Shown: positions 25,523 through 32,177, numbered from the stretch's first letter. The stretch: 34,544 bases of DNA from DAOTEJ01 sp035454085 (GCA_035454085.1 DAOTEJ010000020.1:1-34544), one strand, 5' to 3'. The notes: generated by a model from the letters alone, not told the origin. Translations and numbers: made by a program.

Positions 25523-26149
25523 ATGAAGCCTCAGTTGTCCAAGCTCTTCGCCACCGGCGCCTTGCTGGTTGCCGGCTTCGCCGCCGGCGGGACCGCGCTC
25601 GCCCAGCCCCTGCCCGGCCAGCCAGCGCCGACCTTCAAGCTCGAGGACGTGAACGGCCGCACGGTGTCGCTTGCCGACCTGCGCGGGCGCTATGTGGTGC
25701 TCGAGTGGAACAACCCGAACTGTCCCTTCGTTCGCAAGCACTACGCGAGCGGCAACATGCAGTCCCTGCAGGCGCGCTACGGCGCCGACAAGGTGGCCTG
25801 GCTGCTGGTCAACTCCACCGCGCCCGGCACCGAGGACTACATGGATGGCAAGAAGCTCGCCGCGTGGCTGGCCGAGCAGAAGTCGCAGCCGACCGCGCTC
25901 CTGCTCGACCCGAGCGGCGAGGTGGGCCGTGCTTACGCCGCCAAGGTCACGCCGCAGATGGTGGTGATCGACCCCCGCGGCACCGTGATCTACAACGGCG
26001 CGATCGACGACAAGCGATCGGCCAATGCGGCCGACGTGGCCGGAGCGCGCAACTACGTGGCGGCCGCGCTCGACGAGGCCCGCGCGGGCAAGCCGGTATC
26101 AGTGGCCAGCACCACGCCTTACGGCTGCACGGTGAAGTACAAGCCCTGA
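25523..26149 (+). CDS. exported redoxin / peroxiredoxin-like thioredoxin-family protein
   Basis: This 208-residue protein begins with a signal peptide (1-27, ending TALAQ) and has a thioredoxin fold of the AhpC/TlpA type. GQPAPTFKLEDVNGRTVSLADLRGRYVVLEWNNPNCPFVRKHY puts a single cysteine, C67, where TlpA proteins carry CXXC. A second cysteine, C202, lies near the C terminus in TPYGC and could act as resolving cysteine. I infer a periplasmic thiol peroxidase or oxidoreductase, probably kept reduced by the DsbD protein encoded just upstream. The ribosome binding site AGGAG is excellent (seven bases before ATG 25523). Specific function is not known for this subgroup. Confidence 0.88.
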   Translation: MKPQLSKLFATGALLVAGFAAGGTALAQPLPGQPAPTFKLEDVNGRTVSLADLRGRYVVLEWNNPNCPFVRKHYASGNMQSLQARYGADKVAWLLVNSTAPGTEDYMDGKKLAAWLAEQKSQPTALLLDPSGEVGRAYAAKVTPQMVVIDPRGTVIYNGAIDDKRSANAADVAGARNYVAAALDEARAGKPVSVASTTPYGCTVKYKP

Positions 26150-26161
26150 GCCGATTACGAA

Positions 26162-26187
26162 ATGGCCGCGTCGCGGGACGCGGCCAT
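26162..26187. terminator. bidirectional terminator-like hairpin
   Basis: A perfect 11-base inverted repeat (26162-26172 with 26177-26187, arms ATGGCCGCGTC and its complement) encloses a 4-base loop. It sits in the 47-base gap between the convergent redoxin gene and the yqjK-like gene, exactly where both mRNAs should end. T-tracts are poor on both sides (ATATCC on the plus strand, ATTTCG on the minus strand). Termination may be imperfect or the hairpin may mainly protect 3' ends. Confidence 0.6.
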
Positions 26188-26196
26188 ATCCGCAAA

Positions 26197-26613
26197 TCAG
26201 GGCAGGGTGGGATCCGGATCGTCGAACGGCGGCGGCTGGTACTCGTCGAACTGCGGGTCGCGCGCGGGGCCCGCCTCGTAGCGCTGCCAGAGCCACCACG
26301 CCGCACCCGCCGCGCCGGCAGCCAGCGCCGCATAGCGCACGGCCCGTGAACCCACCACGCTGCGCGCGATGGCGGCAATCAGAGGCACGGCCGCCGCGCG
26401 CACCAGCCGGGCTCCGACGCCGCCGCCGCTGGAAAACCGACCGACCAGGCCGCGCACCGTACTCGCGCCATTGAGCAGGCCGCCCGCCAAGCCGCGTGCC
26501 GGCGCGGAGCGCACGCCCAGATTGCTCAGGTGTTCGCCAAGCTCCATGCGCTCTAGGGCGGCGCGCGTGCGCAGCAGTTCAACGCGAGCGGCGTAGTCGG
26601 GTGCCCGACTCAC
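26197..26613 (-). CDS. YqjK-like small membrane-associated protein
   Basis: This 138-residue protein is of uncertain function. The N-terminal half is charged (ARVELLRTRAALERMELGEHL). A glycine-rich middle follows, then a hydrophobic stretch near residues 80-112 (AVRYAALAAGAAGAAWWLWQRY) and an acidic, proline-rich tail. It resembles E. coli YqjK mainly in position and general make-up. The gene is the last of a three-gene set with yqjE and yqjD and overlaps yqjE by four bases. It ends at the terminator-like hairpin. The assignment rests on context more than sequence. Confidence 0.7.
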   Translation of the reverse strand: MSRAPDYAARVELLRTRAALERMELGEHLSNLGVRSAPARGLAGGLLNGASTVRGLVGRFSSGGGVGARLVRAAAVPLIAAIARSVVGSRAVRYAALAAGAAGAAWWLWQRYEAGPARDPQFDEYQPPPFDDPDPTLP

Positions 26614-27026
26614 GGCGCGGGCTCCTGGGGAGGCGTCCGCAATCCCCGCATGGCCTGGGCATCGAGCCGAAGCTCGGTCAGGGTCGCCGCAAGCAGGGGC
26701 GGCGATTCGCGCAGTTCGCGCTTGAGCCTGAGCGTGAGCAACAGGGCCGCGAGCGTGTACACCACCACCAGCGCCACCATCGCCTCGATGCGATGAGTCT
26801 CCCAGAAGATCACGGCCACGAGCAGCGACGCGGCGACCAGGGCCACGAAGCCGAACATCGCCGCGACCAGCGCAACCACCAGTACGCGCACGAACTGGAT
26901 GCGCGCCAGCGATAGCTCGGTCGAGGCGAGTTCAAGCCGCGTCGCCGCGATGGCACTGAGCGACGCGCCGACTTCGCGCAGCGCGGAGAAGAAACCTTCC
27001 CCGCGCCCAGGTGCCGCTTGTGCCAT
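26610..27026 (-). CDS. yqjE: YqjE-like phage-holin-family membrane protein
   Basis: This 138-residue protein has two adjacent hydrophobic helices (about 49-71 and 78-100: VLVVALVAAMFGFVALVAASLLVAVIFW and IEAMVALVVVYTLAALLLTL). An amphipathic N terminus (FSALREVGASLSAIAATRLELASTELSLAR) and a charged C terminus surround them. This is the arrangement of the putative actinobacterial holin-X / YqjE family. E. coli YqjE is an inner-membrane protein encoded with YqjD, an inhibitor-like protein that binds ribosomes. The start overlaps the yqjD stop by one base (TGATG) and the stop overlaps the next gene by four. No phage genes are nearby. Confidence 0.85.
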   Translation of the reverse strand: MAQAAPGRGEGFFSALREVGASLSAIAATRLELASTELSLARIQFVRVLVVALVAAMFGFVALVAASLLVAVIFWETHRIEAMVALVVVYTLAALLLTLRLKRELRESPPLLAATLTELRLDAQAMRGLRTPPQEPAP

Positions 27027-27361
27027 CAGCGACGCCCGATCAGCAGGCCGAGCACCAGGCCGACTCCGGCGGCCACACCAATCGCCTTCCAGGGATGGTC
27101 ATGCACCCAGTCATCGGTATGGCGCGCCGCGGCCTTGCTGCGCGCCACCGTGACCTCGCGCGCGTGATGGAGCGCGGAGGCCGCACGCGACAGCGCCACT
27201 TCGGCCTTCTCGCGCAGATGCCTGGCCTCCTCGCCGCCGACCCGCGACGCCTCCTGCAACATCGCCTCGGCGCTCGCCACTGCCGACTTCACGTCGGCGA
27301 CCACCTGGGCCCGGGTGGAGTTCTGGGCGCTGACTTCAGGGTTGAGAGTGCTTTGGTTCAT
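27026..27361 (-). CDS. yqjD: DUF883 (YqjD/ElaB family) membrane-anchored protein
   Basis: This 111-residue protein has a long amphipathic helix region (about 20-85) and the DUF883 signature DDWVHDHPWKAIGVAAGVGLVLGLLIGRR, with a C-terminal transmembrane segment. In E. coli, YqjD and ElaB tether stationary-phase ribosomes to the inner membrane; a similar role here is inference. ATG 27361 has a strong GGAGG six bases upstream. The longer frame from 27409 lacks a comparable site. It is the first gene of the yqjD-yqjE-yqjK-like set. Confidence 0.9.
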   Translation of the reverse strand: MNQSTLNPEVSAQNSTRAQVVADVKSAVASAEAMLQEASRVGGEEARHLREKAEVALSRAASALHHAREVTVARSKAAARHTDDWVHDHPWKAIGVAAGVGLVLGLLIGRR

Positions 27362-27421
27362 GGAAACCTCCGTGGTTGAGCGGCAAAGAAGAGCATCCCC
27401 TGAGTCCACTCTAGCCGAAGC

Positions 27422-28858
27422 CTAGCCGCCCACATAGACCCAGTTGAGCAGCGCATCGAGGACCGCAGCCCCGCCCTGGGCATTGGCGTGATTGATGAAG
27501 CCCACGACCACGTAGCGCCGGCCGCTTGCCGCGAGCACGTAGCCCGCGATCGCCCGCGCGTCCGCCAGCTGGCCCGTCTTGATGTGTGCCGAACCCGCCG
27601 CGCCGTTGCGCTTGCGCATGGTGCCGTCCACGCCCACCAGCGGTAACGAGGCCACGAACTCCGGCATCAACGGCGACTGCCAGGCGCCGCTGAGCAATCG
27701 TCCCATCGCCAGCGGCGTGATCCGCTCGCTGCGCGACAGGCCTGACCCGTTGTCGAGCACCACCTCGCCCGCCGCCACGCCGCGGCCGACCAGCCAATCG
27801 CCGACCACCGCGCGGGCCTGCTCGACGCGGGCGGGAGCACCGCGCCCTTCCAGGGCAAGGGTGAGAAAGAGCTGGCGCGCCATCACGTTGTTGCTGAACT
27901 TGTTGATGTCACGGATCACCTCGGCCAGCGCGCGCGACTCCTGCGTGGCCAGCACGCGCGCGTCCGCAGCAGCCGCGCCTTCGCGCACGCGTCCGCGCAG
28001 GCTGCCGCCGCTGCCTTCCCAGAGCGCCCGGAACACCGCTTCGAAGTAGCGCGTGGGATCGAGCAGGCTCAGGTGCCAGACGCGCGGCCCGCAGCTGATC
28101 GGGAACGCGCCGGCAAAGCGCAGTCGCGCGGGATCCGCGAAGTCCGCCCCGAGCCGTCCCCGCCAGTCGTTGCACGGCCCCTCCGCGCCCCGCACGCTGG
28201 CGGGAACGGCCGTGCCGGCAAGCGCCGGCAGCGCCCACACGCGCACCGAGCCGTCGGGCTGGGGCTCGAAGTTGAGACTCACGGCCTTGAAGTTGAGCAG
28301 CAGCGCATCCGGCCCGGCGTTGTAGGGCCGCAGGCTCTCGCCATCGAAGGCCGCGGGGTCGTGGGCGACCGGAGCAAAGGCGCTGCGGTCGAGCACGAGG
28401 TCGCCGCGGATTTCGCGCACCCCGGCGCCGCGCAGACGCTGGGTCAACAACCACAGGTTCTCGATCACGAACTCGGGGTCGCCACGTCCGCGCACGGTCA
28501 GGTCGCCTTCGAGCACGCCGTCGCGCACCGGGGCGCTGGCCAGCGCGTCGGTGCGCCACTGGTACTGCGGCCCGAGCAGCTCGAGTCCCGCCAGGGTGGT
28601 GACGAGCTTCATCGTCGAGGCCGGATTGAAGGCCTGCGTCGCGTTGTGGCGCAATTCCAGTCCGCTTGCGGACAGGGGCAGGACCACCACGCCGAGCGCA
28701 GCGGGCGGCAGCTTCGCGGCGCGCAAGGCAGCGGCGACGGGCTCCGGCAGCGGCGCCTCGCGCGTTTGCGCGCTAGCTGCGGCGGCGCACAGCATCAACA
28801 GGAAGACGAGGGTTCGGACGAGGGGCACCGGGCGCTCCGCAGGCACGGGGCCGAGCAT
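27422..28858 (-). CDS. dacB: D-alanyl-D-alanine carboxypeptidase/endopeptidase PBP4 (DacB)
   Basis: This 478-residue peptidase of family S13 trims or splits peptidoglycan cross-links in the periplasm. The three active-site motifs are present: STMK (81-84, nucleophile S81), SNN near residue 321 (KFSNNVMARQL) and KTG near 428 (HIKTGQL). A large inserted domain between the first two motifs is typical of PBP4. The N terminus carries a signal peptide (LVRTLVFLLMLCAAAASAQ). ATG 28858 is used; a GTG at 28828 with CGGAG upstream would give a more standard signal peptide and may be the true start. The Cas6e-like gene ends 84 bases upstream on the same strand. Confidence 0.95.
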   Translation of the reverse strand: MLGPVPAERPVPLVRTLVFLLMLCAAAASAQTREAPLPEPVAAALRAAKLPPAALGVVVLPLSASGLELRHNATQAFNPASTMKLVTTLAGLELLGPQYQWRTDALASAPVRDGVLEGDLTVRGRGDPEFVIENLWLLTQRLRGAGVREIRGDLVLDRSAFAPVAHDPAAFDGESLRPYNAGPDALLLNFKAVSLNFEPQPDGSVRVWALPALAGTAVPASVRGAEGPCNDWRGRLGADFADPARLRFAGAFPISCGPRVWHLSLLDPTRYFEAVFRALWEGSGGSLRGRVREGAAAADARVLATQESRALAEVIRDINKFSNNVMARQLFLTLALEGRGAPARVEQARAVVGDWLVGRGVAAGEVVLDNGSGLSRSERITPLAMGRLLSGAWQSPLMPEFVASLPLVGVDGTMRKRNGAAGSAHIKTGQLADARAIAGYVLAASGRRYVVVGFINHANAQGGAAVLDALLNWVYVGG

Positions 28859-28921
28859 AGCCGCTGCCCTGCGCGGCCCCCGCTGTCGCGAGGCGCGCTC
28901 AGGGAAGCACCGGATGTCTCG

Positions 28922-28938
28922 CGGCCCGTCCCGGGCCG
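28922..28938 (-). other. hairpin directly after the Cas6e-like stop codon
   Basis: On the minus strand CGGCCCG and CGGGCCG form a perfect 7-base stem with a GGA loop. It begins four bases after the TGA of the Cas6e-like gene and lies upstream of dacB. No T-run follows. Stem length and small loop are like the hairpins cut by Cas6e enzymes, but GC-rich DNA gives such hairpins by chance. Confidence 0.35.
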
Positions 28939-28942
28939 GCGC

Positions 28943-29635
28943 TCAGCCCGCCGCGATCTGCAGCAAGCCCAGACCCACGCGGCGGTGCGAGCCGATGCCG
29001 CGCAGCAGGGCGGGGCGAATCAGCGTCTCGTCGCTGATGTGCATCACGCCCTCGATGGCCACGTAGCCGATGCGCAGCACCCGGCCCTCGTAGGGCACTT
29101 CCAGAGTGCGCAGCGCCACGTTGAAGAAGTCCGGCTTGAAGCCGAACCGGGGCGCGGCGTGCGGCAGCCAGGCCTCGACGTGGGCCACGCTCGAGAAGGG
29201 CTCGACGTGCTTGGCGCCATTGACCACGGACTCGCGACCCACGCAGGCCTCGAGGGTGAAGCGGTAGGGCAGTCCTTCGGCGAGCTGCAGCACGTGGCGC
29301 TTGGGCGCGAGCGCGCTGATCGCGTCGACCGGAGCCTTGCGCCAGGGTTCGGGCGAGTAGACCCAGTAGCGCCCCGCGGACTCGGAGTCGGCGCGGAACA
29401 GGAAGGCCTCGCCCGCCCGGCCCCCGAAGGTGCGGGACAGGGCCTCGTGCGCCGCCAGCGGATCGGCGTGCGTCGGATCGAAACTCACCACGGCCTCGTA
29501 GCGCTCGACGCTGGGCACCTCGAGCCGGGTGTACGACAGGATGGTCTGGCGGAATCCGCGCGCCTCGCCCGGGCGCTTGCCCGCGGCGCGGGATGAGGCC
29601 AGCCAGTGAGAGGGGAGTCGCAAGGGCATTTCCAT
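28943..29635 (-). CDS. Cas6e (CasE/Cse3)-like RAMP endoribonuclease, no other cas genes nearby
   Basis: This 230-residue protein looks like a standalone member of the family that cuts CRISPR precursor RNA at repeat hairpins. The C terminus has EGVMHISDETLIRPALLRGIG followed by the glycine-rich loop GIGSHRRVGLGLLQI (213-227), which matches the Cas6e end pattern. Upstream, AWLPHAAPRFGF (155-166) matches the conserved AWL...GF helix. In the N-terminal half, HADPLAAHEALSRTF then FLFRAD (56-82) fits the region of E. coli CasE around its catalytic histidine, placing H63 at that site. The usual LRANP-like segment is altered (FTLEACVGRES, 126-136). About 44 extra residues precede the first strand. 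ATG 29635 is supported by AGAAGG. Neighbours are cbiO and dacB. No array is seen. Family call fairly sure; role unknown. Confidence 0.82.
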   Translation of the reverse strand: MEMPLRLPSHWLASSRAAGKRPGEARGFRQTILSYTRLEVPSVERYEAVVSFDPTHADPLAAHEALSRTFGGRAGEAFLFRADSESAGRYWVYSPEPWRKAPVDAISALAPKRHVLQLAEGLPYRFTLEACVGRESVVNGAKHVEPFSSVAHVEAWLPHAAPRFGFKPDFFNVALRTLEVPYEGRVLRIGYVAIEGVMHISDETLIRPALLRGIGSHRRVGLGLLQIAAG

Positions 29636-29647
29636 GTGGGTCCTTCT

Positions 29648-29667
29648 GTGGGGCGCAGAGCCCCCAC
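29648..29667 (-). promoter_or_regulatory. leader hairpin touching the ribosome binding site of the Cas6e-like gene
   Basis: On the minus strand GTGGGG and CCCCAC form a 6-base stem with an 8-base loop, followed at once by the ribosome binding site AGAAGG and then the ATG. A second CCCAC lies between that site and the ATG. It could pair with the same GTGGG arm and would then hide the ribosome binding site. Two mutually exclusive folds are therefore possible. Whether this is regulatory is inference. Confidence 0.35.
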
Positions 29668-29696
29668 GCGGATGCTATGCGAGCGTGGCCGCGGCG

Positions 29697-29712
29697 CCGA
29701 TCATGCGATCGG
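29697..29712. other. short dyad between cbiO and the Cas6e-like gene
   Basis: CCGATC (29697-29702) and GATCGG (29707-29712) form a 6-base inverted repeat with a 4-base loop, 24 bases after the cbiO stop on the minus strand. It could be a weak transcript-end hairpin or an operator before the Cas6e-like gene. No T-run follows. The rest of the 101-base gap shows no clear promoter. Confidence 0.3.
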
Positions 29713-29736
29713 ACTAGCGCAGGGGATGAGGCGTGC

Positions 29737-30486
29737 TCAGGCCGGCGCCGGAGCGCGCGGCCGCCACGACGGGGGCGGCTCCAGGTGGCAGCGTTCGAGC
29801 AGCGCCGGATCGCCGAACACCGCGGCCGGCGGACCGTCCGCGGCCAGTTGCCCCCGGTCCAGCACCAGCACGCGGCTGCACACGTCGAGCACCAATTCCA
29901 GGTCGTGGGTGGCCACGATGCGCGTGTGCGTGAAGCCCGTCAGCAGATCGATCAGCCGGCGCCGCGCCGCGGGGTCGAGTCCCTCGGAGGGCTCGTCGAG
30001 CACCAGCACGTCGGGGCTCATGGCCAGCACCCCCGCGATCGCCACGGCGCGCTTTTCGCCCCCCGAAAGGCGGTAGGGCGCGCGCTCGGCGAGGTGCGCC
30101 GCGCCCACGGTCTCGAGCGCCGTGCGCACGCGGGCCTCGAGTTCCGCACCGTCGAGCCCCAGGTTGCGCGGGCCGAAGGCCACGTCCTCGAACACGCTGG
30201 GCATGAACAGCTGGTCGTCGGCGTCCTGGAACACATAGCCCACGCAGCGCATGACCTCGGCGCGCGTGCGGCGGTTCACCGGCAAGTCGCCAATGCGCAC
30301 CTCGCCGGCACTGGGCAGCAGCAAGCCGTTGAGCTGCATCAGCAGAGTGGACTTGCCTGCGCCGTTGGCGCCGATCAGGGCCACGGCCTCGCCATGGTGG
30401 ATGCTGAAGCTCAGGCCGCGCAGCGCCGCCGTGCCGTCGGGGTACTCGTAGCTCAGCTCGCGCGCCTCGACCAGGTGATGGCTCAC
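29737..30486 (-). CDS. cbiO: cobalt/nickel energy-coupling transporter ATPase (CbiO/NikO type)
   Basis: This 249-residue cytoplasmic ABC ATPase powers the metal uptake transporter. Walker A is GANGAGKST (39-47), the Q-loop is Q87 (YVFQDADDQLF), the signature is LSGGE (140-144), Walker B is LVLDEP (161-166) and the switch histidine is H194 (ATHDLE). FQDADDQLFMPSVFEDVAFGPRNLG is typical of the CbiO/EcfA branch. The start is GTG 30486, overlapping the cbiQ stop in a GTGA arrangement, so the two are coupled. It is the last transporter gene of the M-Q-O order. The C-terminal tail is Pro/Arg-rich. Confidence 0.94.
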   Translation of the reverse strand: MSHHLVEARELSYEYPDGTAALRGLSFSIHHGEAVALIGANGAGKSTLLMQLNGLLLPSAGEVRIGDLPVNRRTRAEVMRCVGYVFQDADDQLFMPSVFEDVAFGPRNLGLDGAELEARVRTALETVGAAHLAERAPYRLSGGEKRAVAIAGVLAMSPDVLVLDEPSEGLDPAARRRLIDLLTGFTHTRIVATHDLELVLDVCSRVLVLDRGQLAADGPPAAVFGDPALLERCHLEPPPSWRPRAPAPA

Positions 30487-31152
30487 GCGCCGCCTCCCGT
30501 GAGCAGGCGACCGAGCCCGGCGACCGGCTCGCCCCAACGCCACNNNNNNNNNNNNNNNNNNNNNNNNNNNNNNNNNNNNNNNNNNNNNNNNNNNNNNNNN
30601 NNNNNNNNNNNNNNNNNNNNNNNNNNNNNNNNNNNNNNNNNNNCCCACCACGAAGCTGTAGCGATGCAGGAACAGCAATTGCGCGGTGAACTCGCGTGGC
30701 ACGCCCAGCGCCCCGAGCGCCGCGGCGATCTCGCGCATCCCGGTGGTGGCCACCAGGAGAAGAGCCGCGCTCACCGTCAGCACGAAGCGCAGCAACAGGC
30801 TGGCGTAGGAGACCCAGCCCGACGAAATGCTCAGGGACCCAAGTTGCAGCATCGGCGCCGTGTCGATCCACGGATTGAAGGCACCGACCATGAGTGCGAA
30901 GGGTGAGGCGATCGCGAGCTTGCACAGCACGGGTCCGGCCGGCACCCGCGCCCAGGCGCCCAGCAAGAGCGGGTAGGCCGCGAAGGGGACGAGCGCGGCG
31001 ACGGCGTGGCGCTCGAACGACACCACGGCAACGATGTAGGCGGCGGTCACCAGGAGCTTGGCGCGGGCATCAAGCCGCGCCGCGGGCCCAGGCCGGGCCG
31101 CGAGCGCGTCGAGCGTGGCAAGCGCGCGCAGCGCGCCGTCGACCCCGGACAC
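30483..31152 (-). CDS. cbiQ: cobalt/nickel energy-coupling transporter transmembrane protein (CbiQ/NikQ), interrupted by an assembly gap
   Basis: This membrane component couples the ATPase to the substrate-binding protein. About 169 residues precede the Ns: LDARAKLLVTAAYIVAVVSF, several hydrophobic helices, GVPREFTAQLLFLHRYSFVV. Nineteen residues follow them (WRWGEPVAGLGRLLTGGGA, then TGA overlapping cbiO). The two parts are in frame only if the true gap is a multiple of three, which 100 is not, so the N count is a placeholder. Family length suggests that roughly 40-70 residues are missing, including the conserved arginine-rich coupling helix motif. The start is GTG 31152, eight bases after the cbiM stop. 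The break is in the assembly, not evidence of a pseudogene. Confidence 0.88.
30544..30643. other. assembly gap of 100 N
   Basis: Exactly 100 unknown bases interrupt cbiQ. The reading frames on the two sides disagree by one base across this length, so the real missing length differs from 100 and should be divisible by three if the gene is intact. Confidence 0.99.
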
Positions 31153-31160
31153 GGGCGCGC

Positions 31161-32177
31161 CTAGGGCCGCCGCGCGCCGCGCCGCACGGCCCAAGCCAGT
31201 GCGAGCACGACGACGAGGGTCGCGAGGCCACCCACCACTCCCGCGAGCGACGTGCCGGCGTCCACCGCGGGCCACGCCGGCTCGTCGCGGGGTGCGGGCT
31301 CGGCGGCGTGCGCCTGCGGCAGGCCGTAGTCGGGCAGGACGGCAAGCCGCGCCTGCAGCGCGGCCGCGGCTTGGTGGGCCGCGGAGGTCGGCGGCGTCAA
31401 GGGCGCGGTGGCGGCGTGCTCCATCGACCACTCGAGTCCGTCCGCGTTCGGTGAGGCAAACCACGAGAGCACGCCTCCCAAGAACAGCGCCGTCACGGTC
31501 AGCCCGAGCAGCGCAGCCCGCAGGGGGCGGACGGGCGCCGCCAGGTCCATCAGGTCGGGGCGCAGGCGCCGTAGCGCGAGCACGATGGCGGCCGTGGCCA
31601 ACCCCTCGACCACGCCGATCGCCAGATGGATGGGCTGCATCAAGGCCGCGAAGGTGGCCAGCGGCAGGCTGCTGATTCCCGAGGCCCAGGTCTGCACAAC
31701 TACGCCCAGCGAGCCCAGTTGAAGGCCGACGACTGCCGCGAGCACAGCCGCCATCGCGATCCGCCGCGGGCCCGGAGAGCCGCGCATCAACGGCCGAAAT
31801 ACGAGGGGATAAGCGACAAAGCAGGGGAAAAAGCCGAGGTTGAAGAGATTTGCCCCCAGCGCCAGCAGCCCGCCGTCGGCAAAGAACAGCGCCTGGACGG
31901 TCAGCACCGAGGCCATGACCAGAAACGCGGCCCAGGGCCCGAGCAAGATGGCAAGCAGCAGGCCACCGCCCAGGTGGCCGCTCGAACCGGTGCCCGGAAT
32001 GGCGAAGTTGATCATCTGTGCGGCAAAGACAAAGGCGCCGAGTACTCCCATCAAGGGAGCGAGGCGCTCGTCGGCGCTGGCACGCACGCGCCGGGCACTG
32101 AGCCCGATCAAGGTCGCCGACGCGGCCCAGAGGGTGGCGCCCACGGCGGGGGACAGCAGGGCATCGGCCATGTGCAT
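31161..32177 (-). CDS. cbiM: cobalt/nickel transporter substrate-binding protein, CbiM/NikM fused to a PDGLE (NikN-like) domain
   Basis: This 338-residue inner-membrane protein binds the metal ion. In this family the metal is held by the free N-terminal Met1, His2 and a later histidine. Starting at ATG 32177 gives MHMADALLSP and H68 in GTGSSGHLGGG, which fits; the ATG at 32210 would bury these ligands. Residues 1 to about 210 are the multi-helix CbiM domain. After it come a helix (LLGLTVTALFLGGVLSWFAS), NADGLEWSMEHA (a PDGLE variant), a long Ala-rich loop and a final helix before the RRGARRP tail. The PDGLE extension is more typical of nickel systems, and no cobalamin riboswitch is seen upstream. 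Nickel is therefore somewhat favoured over cobalt, but this is inference. Confidence 0.92.
   Translation of the reverse strand: MHMADALLSPAVGATLWAASATLIGLSARRVRASADERLAPLMGVLGAFVFAAQMINFAIPGTGSSGHLGGGLLLAILLGPWAAFLVMASVLTVQALFFADGGLLALGANLFNLGFFPCFVAYPLVFRPLMRGSPGPRRIAMAAVLAAVVGLQLGSLGVVVQTWASGISSLPLATFAALMQPIHLAIGVVEGLATAAIVLALRRLRPDLMDLAAPVRPLRAALLGLTVTALFLGGVLSWFASPNADGLEWSMEHAATAPLTPPTSAAHQAAAALQARLAVLPDYGLPQAHAAEPAPRDEPAWPAVDAGTSLAGVVGGLATLVVVLALAWAVRRGARRP

Noticed and set aside
26610..27026. Prophage remnant, because of the holin-family protein
   Set aside because: YqjE-like proteins are normal chromosomal proteins encoded with YqjD, and no other phage gene is present.
28859..29736. 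CRISPR array near the Cas6e-like gene
   Set aside because: No repeated 28-37 base units with regular spacers occur in the flanking gaps or elsewhere in the window.
29636..29736. Additional cas genes next to the Cas6e-like gene
   Set aside because: The flanking coding sequences are clearly cbiO (ABC ATPase) and dacB (S13 peptidase). The gaps are too short for another cas gene.
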